From Cryptomeria japonica (taxonomy: Eukaryota; Streptophyta; Pinopsida; Cupressales; Cupressaceae): a stretch of 64,000 nt of DNA. The position numbers and the translations under genes were made by a program. Positions 55,801-64,000 of this stretch are shown piece after piece. Position 1 is the stretch's first letter, and each line of letters begins with the position of its first letter. Where the stretch lies: NCBI RefSeq assembly GCF_030272615.1, contig NC_081413.1:142073872-142137871 (forward strand). The letters run 5' to 3'. The notes beneath the pieces are model-generated. The model had not been told where the DNA came from and ran no database searches. It saw only the letters and a list, made by a program, of their open reading frames with translations.

Positions 55801-58579
55801 GAAAAAAATACATATATTTAGTTAATTAATATCTCTTTGTGTAGTTAATTTTAAAGTAATATCTTTCAAAACTTACCAACAATGTATTATCTAGTACTAG
55901 CAAGTTTTTTAATTGTTTGTAACAATGATCTTCTATAGAATTGCCTCTAATCAAAAGATCTATTGGGCATTGATCATATTTTCATGTGAATGATTTGATA
56001 TTGGAGATAAATTATTGATCTCTATATGGTAAATTATTTTATTTGTGAAACTTATTAACACTTATAATTTGCAATATGGTAATTTGTTGAACATTATTGT
56101 CATTTCTCTCCACAATTTACATGTTTTAGTGATATCCATGTTATTTAATTGTAATATTAAGAAAGTTACAAAATTCTCCCTCTTGCTAGTAGTTTCTATT
56201 TTTTTAAGTTCATTTGATATAGATCAAGCCCTCTACCAACACTTCTTTGGCATCCAATTCACATATATGCAAAAAATTCATCAAAATTTCTCTTATGTCA
56301 ACATCCATACCTCTTTGACGTACCTATTGCACACCAAGGTGCAATTGCTAGTATTAATACAAGGAATGTCATTAGATGCTTGGCATGAGGATACTTAGGA
56401 TTAATATTAGTTGGACATTGTTGTCCCAAAAGTGTCTACCCTTGATGTACTCTCAAAATCATCAACCTTGTGACACATTGAAACAACCTCCAAGTGTCGG
56501 ACTTTGCATAATATGAGGTTGAGTCTCTCGAGAAGGCCGAATTCCTTTCCACTATAATGCAAGTGTTGGTCTAACCCAACAATAATAAAGAATAATCTAC
56601 TGATTTGAGGGGGAAAAGGGTGGAAGAAGGAATGCATGAAAGGGGAAATAATATTTGTACCTATATTGAAATTGATCTCCCTACTTGTAATTGCACAAAG
56701 CATCAATAAAACTACCTAAGATATGGACAAAAATTCTATCCTAATTAGTCTCCTAAGGAAAACTGAAGGTTGGAATTTTTATAAGATGGGAAGTAAATTA
56801 GTTCACAAGTGACATGCCAAGAGGGATCAACACAGTCACTAAAGCCTAAAGAAACAAGTGAGAATGCATCCAAACAACAAGGTAAACAAGTTACACAAAT
56901 TGTGAGAATTGAATGAAGGCAAAATAGGTAAATTTTATTCATGCAAAGGAAAATGAAATTTATCAATACAAAGAAACATAAGTTTTCTATAAAAGAAAAG
57001 AAAGAAGATCCCTATAACAAGGTTACAAAATTGCCTTTATAGTTCAAGCATAACTGAGATGAATTACAGTTAAGAAACCCTAACCCTACTAGGGTTAGGT
57101 TACAAAATATTAGGAGTATCCAATCAACTAAATTCATTACATAGCTTTAATTACAGTTTGAAAATATCATCCCCTACAAGGAAGAGACAAAATCCCCACA
57201 TATAAGAGGAAATATTTGCACTCAAGGCATCTCTATGGAACTTGTAGGCCAAGGAAGTCTTCATTTTGCATTAAAGAGCTGCAGGTGGCATCCAAAATCT
57301 TCCTTAGGCTCACTTTTGGAATTAAGGCGAAGAATCCTGATAGTTGGATTGAAATCCAATCAGATATCAACCACCGACTGAGCCAAAAAATGGATTTGAC
57401 CGCTTGGTCGACAAATACCCTATGTAAAAGATTTAAATTCTCACTTGTCTTGCAAGTTTTAATTTTGGCCACAGGATCGTCCCTATCATGCACGGATGGA
57501 CGTGCGAGATCATGCCACATAGCCCTCCAAAGGGTTCAATGAAATTTTAAAACATGGACATTCATCAGCCCCTTAAGTAAAAATCCATGGTTGTGATCGA
57601 ACCATGTATTGGGTGGGGTCCACCTCCCTTACCACCCCTAAAATCCATGGTGAAAAGGAGTTTTTCCATTTTGCTAGTTGGGTCCCACTTGAGATTTGGA
57701 CCACCACGAAATAGCGACAACCCTTTTCATGTTACCACCAATATTTTTGTGGTTTCATGGGGAGGTCCTTGCCTATGAGTTTAGTCTTCGTGAAAATGCG
57801 AAGGGACCTAGCCCTTAACACCTTCTACCTTGGTCCCTTTATCACTATTTCAAGGAGGACCCACTATGGGATTCCCTATTGGCAAAATGGTGAAATCCTT
57901 TTATATAACCACCAAGGGCTTTTCACGATTTTGCAGGGAAGGATGGAATATTCCCCGATGCTCTTGCAAAATAGTAAAACGTTTAGCCTTTTTGCCATTT
58001 CGTGGGGGAACAAAATGATAAGTCCCTTGCATCATGAAATGGTGAAATCCATTTAAACTTGCGTTGACCGGTGAAGAAAAAAGGGGAAATGACCCTAGAA
58101 TGTGTAAGGACCCTTCAACCGATGAGATTTAAGTGATTTGACTAGTTGAACCGGTCAACATGAAATTATATTTTTAGAGCCCGAAAGGATTAAAAGGTAT
58201 AAAAACCTTAGGGTTTAGGGTTTTGGGGATACTTTAGGAGGTTTTAGCAGTGTTTTCCTAGCCAACTAGGTTTTCTCAAATCTTATTTTTTTAGGGCTAA
58301 GATTGACATGAATTTAGTCAACATTTTTGACGACTTAGAGGGGTGACAAGCCTACTAGTCAAATAAAACTAGAGGCCTTAAGTAGATTCATTGGGCATAG
58401 AGTCAATATGTGTTAAAATAGGAAGATTTCTTTCCCTACAACCTATAGGATGCTAAAAAATTCTGCCATTCTAAAAGAATAACCTATGCACGTGCACTTC
58501 ATGAGAAAACTAGAAATATTTACAAAAAACTTGAAAAATCACCTCAAACATAAGTCTTGGAGGGATTCATCATTCAGCT
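55801..58579. other. Unidentified decayed DNA
   Basis: No recognised gene. 55800-56400 is AT-rich with a plus-strand open stretch 56045-56398 of 117 codons without motifs. 57590-58060 holds repeated words of the type 'aaaatggtgaaatcc' and 'ttcgtg.aaatg' at about 57707, 57792, 57884, 57967, 58010 and 58038, a weak irregular repeat. 58170-58240 has 'aaaaggtataaaaaccttag', a TATA-like site that may belong to the 3' LTR of the neighbouring gypsy fragment. Confidence 0.3.
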
Positions 58580-60334
58580 TCGACATATTGAAAGAGTTTG
58601 CCTCCTTGGAGCTTCTAATTATATAAGGACCACTCCATATTGCATCAAACTTTGAGTACCTTCCTAGTTTGGCTCTATTAGCATCCCATTTTAGGACTAG
58701 GTCACCAACCTTAAAATTCCTAAAAGTAGCCTTCTTGTCAAAATATCTCTTGACTTGTCCCTAATGGACACTTAGGGTCTGCATGGCCCTTTCTTTGACC
58801 TCCTCCAACTCTATTAGCTCAACTTACTTGACTAATATGGCATCATTTTCTAGGAGCTCCAGTTGGTGTGCTAAATTTAGGGAATGCAATTCAAGAGATA
58901 TGGGAAGCCTTCCTTCCCTTCCATATACCAACATAAAAGATGAATTTCCCAATCCTCTCTTAGGATTTATTCATATCATCCCATAGGGTTGTTCCCTATT
59001 TCAGGTGCCAAGATATTTGATTATCATCAAGAGTCGTTTTGATAATCTTGATGAGATTCATGTTGGAAGACTCAACTAGGTTTCCAAGTACACATCATGT
59101 TGGACTGCCAATAAGATGATCTGAGATCCAACAAAGGCTTTGTCATTGTCTGATATAATTGTGGAAAGGGATCCAAATATAGTTGTAATCCCCTTAATGA
59201 GTTGAACCAATAAGTTCTTAGTTGCATCCTTTAGAGAAACTACATCTGTCTACCTGGTAAACTAGTCTGTGGCGACCAAAATCCACTTATGGCTTGAACT
59301 TGATAATGGATTAATAGGACCAATGAAGTCAACACCCCATTATGCAAAGGGGATATCAATTTGAATGAGATGAAGTGGGAGGGTAGCTAACACTTGTTTT
59401 CCTAAAAAGAGTTCACACTCATTGCAATGTCTAACCCACCTATGGGCATCATTAAATAAAGATGGCTAATAATAGCCCGACCCCATGATCTTCATGGTTG
59501 TGGTTCTAGATAAAAAATGGCCACTAGAGGGACCATTATGCAATTCTTCTAACAACCTGCTAATTTGATCTCCTGTTATGTACCTTAGCAAGACATCATT
59601 TAGGTTTCTTTTGAATAAAATGTCATCCACCAAGGCATAGGAGATGGATTGTAGTCTAAGATGCCTTCTCTTGGTTCTATCAAAGTGAGGAGGGTAGCTA
59701 CCATCCCTTAGGAAGCTAGACATATCCTCAAACCAACTAGTTTGTGTATCTCCTTGACTGTCAAATTGTTATTCTTACTGTAGCAAGAGCGAGACCTTTG
59801 GGTCTTTCCCAAATATTGAAATAAACTGGTCACATAGTCCCCTACCTCTTAATATCTTAGTGATCTGATGTTAAGGTCATATTCCATGACCTTAGTGATC
59901 CATCTAGCTCTCCTTTTGCCTATATCCTTGTTCAGAAGGAACTCCTTCACAGTGGAATGTGGAACTAGGAGCCAAATCGAGTTATTTGAGAGCATGTGTT
60001 TGAATTTTTCCAATGCTATAACAACTATCATGAACTACTTCTCCACATAATTGTATTTGAGTTCATAATCTTTTAGGCCTTCACTGAAAAAAACTATGGG
60101 ATGCTCTAACCCATTCTCATTTACCTACGTCAAGATAGTACATATACTCGCTCTCCTCCCAAGTGTAGAGGATGAAATCCTTCTCATAATTAGTATTGAC
60201 CAAGGTAGGAGCCTGAGCAATGGCTTTTTTGATCTAATAAATGCCTTCTTTACCCTCCTTGGTCCATTTAAATATCATGTCCTTTAGCATGGCTATGAGA
60301 GGTTTGACCATTGTAGCCAAGTTTGGGATTAAAT
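58580..60334 (-). pseudogene. Gypsy fragment: RT end, RNase H, integrase
   Basis: Minus strand from 60334: NLATMVKPLIAML (end of RT), RNase H (YELKYNYVEK; VIALEKFKHMLSNNS; SNNSIWLLVPHSTVKEFL), zinc finger region (RLLEELHNGPSSGHFLSRTT, HRWVRHCNECELFLGKQ), integrase core WGVDFIGPI and TIISDNDKAFVGS (both Asp present). The segment with the catalytic Glu is damaged. Then LLVQ-type decay, and the C-terminal FRNFKVGDLVLKWDANRAKL and SKFDAIWSGPYII. It resembles Gypsy-D integrase in layout but is a different copy. Cut off at 60334 by a copia fragment on the other strand. Confidence 0.85.
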
Positions 60335-60994
60335 AATATTAGAATATTTAATTCATCTCATCATGAATTTACTTGTAATTACAAAGTTTCAAATCCTCTT
60401 GAATGTATTATTGATTCTGGTGCATCTCAACATCTTACTTCTCAAAAAGAATTTTTTGATTCTATGTATCCCGATACTTTGTATATTCCTGTTCAACTTG
60501 CTAACAATTATATTTGTAAAGTAGAAGCTATTAGTGATGTCAATGTTCCTAATGGTAAATTACATGATGTTCTTTATGTTCCTAAATTAAAATCAAATTT
60601 TCTTTCTATTGCTAAGCTTTCCCAAGATTATAAGATTGAATTCTATAAGGGTATGTGTTATATCATTGATCCAAAGAATAATCAAGTTATTGTTAATTCT
60701 AAAATGGAAAATCATAACTTATTCAAATTTAATAAGTTTTCTTGTTCAAAGTATTCTTTTCTTACTACTGTGGATTTTAATGTTTGGCATGTAAGATTTG
60801 GGCATATAAATTCTAATTATATTGCCTTGATGCAAAAATAAAATATGGTAGATGGATTGTCTAGCATTGTTTCTTCTAAAATTGTATGCATAGGATGCAT
60901 GAGTGGTAAGATGAATAGGGAGCCCTTTCTTCATGGTGAATCATGGAGGGAAAATCATAAATTGCACCTCATTCATAGTGACCTTTTGGGACCT
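60335..60994 (+). pseudogene. Copia fragment: protease and start of integrase
   Basis: Plus strand: CIIDSGASQHLTSQKEFFDS (protease site), VLYVPKLKSNFLSIAKLSQD, VWHVRFGHINSNYIALMQK, then after one stop NMVDGLSSIVSSKIVCIGCM SGK (pre-integrase CXXC), HLIHSDLLGP (first integrase Asp). It is truncated on both sides by abrupt junctions with minus-strand elements (about 60335 and 60995). AT-rich codon use differs from the other copia copies. Confidence 0.85.
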
Positions 60995-62150
60995 TAGCTG
61001 GTTCCTCTTGCTTTTCCACTTCATCCTCATCTTCATCTTCATCTACCACAACATCTACTAGTGTAGGAGCACTGTTATTTGTACTTGGTTGTTTTGCAAC
61101 TGGTTCCTAGAAGGTTACACCCGGTTCATCTACCGCTCGCTCGCTGCTAGTTTCCCCAGGTTTCTCAGAGGTTTCATCAACTCTAACATTGATACTTTCA
61201 ACAATTTTCTAAGTCCTATTGTTAAAACACTTGAGAGCTTTGCTCTTGGTGGAATACCCTAGGAATACTCCCTCATCACATTTTGCATCATACTTGCTCT
61301 GGTGTTCACTTATCTTGATATAACACTTGCTACCATATACTCTAAGGTAGCTTACTACTAGAGTCTTACTAGTCCAATACTCATAAGGAGTTTTACCCTT
61401 ACCTTTCTTGATGAGTACCCGGTTCATAGTGTAGACTGCAATGCTCACCACTTCTCTCCAAAAAGTGTGAGCAACCTTCCCTTGAATTAGCATCGTTTTG
61501 GCTGCTTCAACTATAGTCTAGTTGTTCCTTTCTTCTAGGCCATTCTGCTATGGAGTCCAGTGGGCAGAAAGTTGCCTCTTAATGCCATTCTCTTCACAGT
61601 ACTTATTGAATTCACCAGAAGTGAGCTCACCTCCTTGATCAGTTCTAAGGCATTTGATCCTCTTACCGCTTTCCTTTTCAACTAGTTCTTTGAATACTTT
61701 AAACTTTCCAAAAGCTTTAGACTTGTCTTTTAAGAATGTGACCCACATCATTCTTGAGCAATCATCAATGAGAATCATAAAGTACCTATCTCTCTGAATA
61801 CTCCTAGTTTTCATAGGACCACACAAATCAGTATGCATAAGATCAAGTAAATTATCTGATGTGAAAGATTTACCTTTGAAGGTTGAGGAAGACATTTTCC
61901 CCAGTTGACCTTCTCTGCACAAAGGATTCTCTGGTTTGTTCAGCATAGGCAATCCTCTAACTACCTTGATCTTACTAGCCTTCACAATATTATCAAAATT
62001 TACATGGAAGAGTCTTCTATACCATATCCAGCTATCATTAAACTTAGCCATTAGACATTGACTGATATTTGTATTTAACTTAAATAAGTTACCTCTGGTC
62101 TGCATACTGGTGGCCATCAGTCACCACTCTTTCCTTTTATTTTGCACACT
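60995..62150 (-). pseudogene. Copia-D integrase and linker
   Basis: SWIWYRRLFHVNFDNIVKAS (pre-integrase), CREGQLGKMS (one Cys of the CXXC lost), DLMHTDLCGPMKTRS (Asp), IKCLRTDQGGELTSGEF (Asp), then a stop before QNGLEERNN (Glu) and another before TIVEAAK. The frame continues TFWREVVSIAVYTMNRVLIK, YGSKCYIKISEHQSKYDAKC and an acidic tail (VVVDEDEDEDEVEKQEEP). All three catalytic acids are present. RT, RNase H and the 3' LTR are missing: the element ends at about 60995. Confidence 0.88.
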
Positions 62151-63470
62151 CCACCTTTGAATGCCAGAGTGAGTCCTTTATCATTCAGTTGAGAAACACT
62201 CAAAAGGTTATGCCTAAGACCTTCTACCAAATACACATTATCAACACTGATTTTTCCATTTAGAGAGATGGACCCTTTGCCTTTTACCATACATGTTGCA
62301 TCATTACCAAATCAGAATACACCTCCATCGTACACTTCCAGTGATATAAATTTTTTTCGGTCACCAGTCATGTGGTGAGAACATCCACTATCAATAATTC
62401 ACTCATTAGAATTATCAAAGCGGGAGACAAGAGCCTTCTTGTCTAACACATCTTCCTTAACGGCTACAAACACTATGTCTTCACTTTCTTCATCTTCTCA
62501 TTCATCATCAATGGCACCTTCATCGACTGCAACAAGAAAATTTCTCCTATTTCCTCCTTTGAACTTTTTAAACTTCTCTGGTTTGTCCTTATTATCACTA
62601 TTAGGACCGTTGACAACAATGTGTCCTATCCTATTGCAAGAAAACAAATTCAAAGGGAGCTTACCTCTGTATTTTCCAGTTCCCTTAGGAATTATCTTGG
62701 CAAGAAGAGCTTCAAATTCCATCAGGATCTCCTCATCATCCATATCTCTATTTTGTCTAGGTTCATAGCTAGTACCAGCTTCTTTTCCCTTTCTAGATAG
62801 TGCAAGAGATGTCCTAAAGGCTGATTCAGTCTTCTAAACACTGCCATCATAACTATTTAGCTCATATGTGGTCAACTTAGCAATGATGGAATCTAGGGAT
62901 ACCTTTGTCTTGTCAATAGATCTCAACTCTTGAATAGAGGCAACCCTTATTGCATAGACCAACAACAAGGATCTCAAAACTTTGCTAACAACGGTGGGAT
63001 CATCTATTGTACCTCCTGCACTCTTGATGTCTCCAACAATAGTTTTAATCCTTATCCCATATTGTTGAATGGTCTCTCCTTCAACCATCCGCATGTCTTC
63101 AAATTTTCCCCTAAGGCTCTCTTCCTTAGCTTGCTTCATATGCTCATCACCACCATAGATAGTCTCCAAAGTATCCCATACATCTTTGGAATTGTCTTTA
63201 TCCTGAACATCTATAAACTCAATATCAGATAGACTGCTGATAAGAGCTTCCATGACTTGCCCATTCTCCTTAATTTCTCTTCTTTGATCATTGGCGAGAG
63301 TATCGGTAGGGACAACATAAGTATTCTCAACATAGTTCCAGTGTTGAGCACCCATTCTTTTAATGTAGATCTTCATTTTGTCCTTTCATATCTTAAAGTT
63401 ATCTCTGTTGAACTTAGGACCTTCCCTCTTCATCATTAGAATATGATCTTTTCCTCAAGTGGTTAAGCTT
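62151..63470 (-). pseudogene. Copia-D Gag and protease
   Basis: Gag from about 63440: FNRDNFKI, then MKIYIKRMGAQHWNYVENTY, the UBN2-like region (NSKDVWDTLETIYGGDEHMK, IQQYGIRIKTIVGDIKSAGG, VSKVLRSLLLVYAIRVASIQ). Then MDDEEILMEFEALLAKIIPK, a decayed knuckle LFSCNRIGHIVVNG (first and last Cys lost) and the protease site IIDSGCSHHMTGDRKKF near 62400. Stops at about 62834, 62497 and 62400. It is similar in order and wording to Copia-B Gag (EEIVSKVLR versus TVVSKVLR) and so probably of the same lineage. Confidence 0.88.
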
Positions 63471-63493
63471 ATAGCACTGAGGACCTGGAGGAT

Positions 63494-63507
63494 GCTCTGA
63501 TACCAAT
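63494..63507 (-). other. Copia-D primer-binding site
   Basis: Minus strand ATTGGTATCAGAGC directly after the LTR end (TTCATCA). Perfect initiator-Met type. Confidence 0.9.
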
Positions 63508-64000
63508 TGATGAATAATGATGAACAGTAAATACCCAACATGTACTGAGAGGGGGGGGTGAATCAGTATGGATAAAAATTTTACCGACAACTTAAAATGT
63601 AAATACTGCACTAACTGGCAAACAACATCATCAACCTAGATCAAGACAATACCGGTAAAACACAATAAGACTGTAAAAGACATAAATTGGTAACACTTAG
63701 AACTCAACAAAACCTAATATCTCATCTCAAATTCACCCATATGCTTAAGCAAGTAATACATCAGAAATACAATGACCACTAGATCAGCATGCTTTACCGC
63801 TTAATAGAAAACACTAAATCATCACATGAAAAAGCATCACACATAACACACTGATTTTTCACGTGGAAACCCAACTGGGAAAAACCATGGTGGGGACGAA
63901 TACCCACAAGTTGTTCTTGAACTCTTCTGAAGTCCACTCTGTTAGGAGCCTAGTCTGCTTAAAGACTTTACAATAGGTTCTGCTAGGAACCGATCCTGCT
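63508..64000 (-). repeat. Copia-D 5' LTR, continues beyond the window
   Basis: Plus-strand view TGATGAATAATGATGAAC, then GAGAGGGGGGGGTGAATCAG and ACGTGGAAACCCAACTGGG with AAAAACCATGGTGGGGA. Only 493 bp are inside the window; the other end is not seen. Confidence 0.85.

Noticed and set aside
56045-56398. 117-codon plus-strand open frame
   Set aside because: Hydrophobic, AT-driven composition, no motif and no support from neighbours.
57080-57110. Telomere-like words CCCTAACCC and GGGTTAGG
   Set aside because: Only one or two units in each direction; too short to be an interstitial telomere tract.
62439-62768. 109-codon plus-strand open frame rich in serine
   Set aside because: Shadow of the Copia-D gag/protease region on the minus strand.

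Overview
This 64 kb window reads as plant nuclear heterochromatin. I found no intact host gene, rRNA, tRNA gene or CRISPR array. What can be recognised is LTR-retrotransposon sequence of the Ty1/copia and Ty3/gypsy types, a degraded DUF4283 (LINE-type) reading frame, one SINE-like dimer, several LTR pieces and low-complexity tracts. The copia primer-binding sites match plant initiator-methionine tRNA (TGGTATCAGAGC type). One gypsy element carries an extra plant-type RNase H, and another fragment ends in a chromodomain. Nearly every reading frame is broken. Dense nests of old elements in AT-rich DNA suggest a very large plant genome; a conifer or other gymnosperm is my guess, not shown by the sequence.

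Layout. (1) 1-7004, plus strand: a tandem array of a non-autonomous LTR element (called family A), arranged interior / LTR / interior / LTR / interior with shared LTRs. Its 4.9 kb interior has a gag-like protein with four zinc knuckles and a 2.6 kb frame-preserved ORF of unknown function, but no protease, reverse transcriptase or integrase. (2) About 7130-10725 and 11513-15054, minus strand: two more large decayed ORFs with no pol domain, each a globular N-terminal part followed by a P/S/T-rich or acidic linker and coiled coil; the second keeps a 456-codon open stretch. (3) 15440-16700: a degenerate tandem array of about 128 bp units around the palindrome CTTCGCGAAG. (4) About 17.1-42.3 kb: one Tat-like gypsy element (Gypsy-D, minus strand) carrying an antisense ORF (17603-18299). 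It is interrupted by two copia insertions: Copia-B (18815-29777, target duplication TAAGT) in the integrase and Copia-C (34978-41745, target duplication ACGAG) in gag. Copia-B was itself hit by a solo gypsy LTR (23495-25039, duplication ATATC) and by a solo LTR of family A (20955-21856). (5) 42.3-58.5 kb: mostly unidentifiable decayed DNA with a SINE-like 213 bp tandem pair, a block of GGGGGCCC/GGGCCCCC motifs (48644-48976), a DUF4283 ORF remnant, a chromovirus C-terminus with its 3' LTR, another LTR with its polypurine tract (52166-53670), and a GGAT-rich tract. (6) 58.5-64 kb: a gypsy RT-RNaseH-integrase fragment (minus), a copia protease/integrase fragment (plus), and a 5' LTR-gag-protease-integrase half of a copia element (Copia-D, minus) running off the right edge.

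How the parts relate. The order of events can be read from the nesting: Gypsy-D is oldest, Copia-B and Copia-C landed in it, and the two solo LTRs landed in Copia-B. The two Copia-C LTRs differ at 8 of 452 positions by hand count, so that insertion is comparatively young. The non-autonomous elements would need pol proteins from other elements. Best candidates for something undescribed: the large non-pol ORFs (family A ORF2, ORF X, ORF Y), the RNase H placed between protease and RT in Gypsy-D, the antisense acidic-tail ORF, the LTR module shared by several otherwise different copia LTRs, and the two unequal LTRs of Copia-B.
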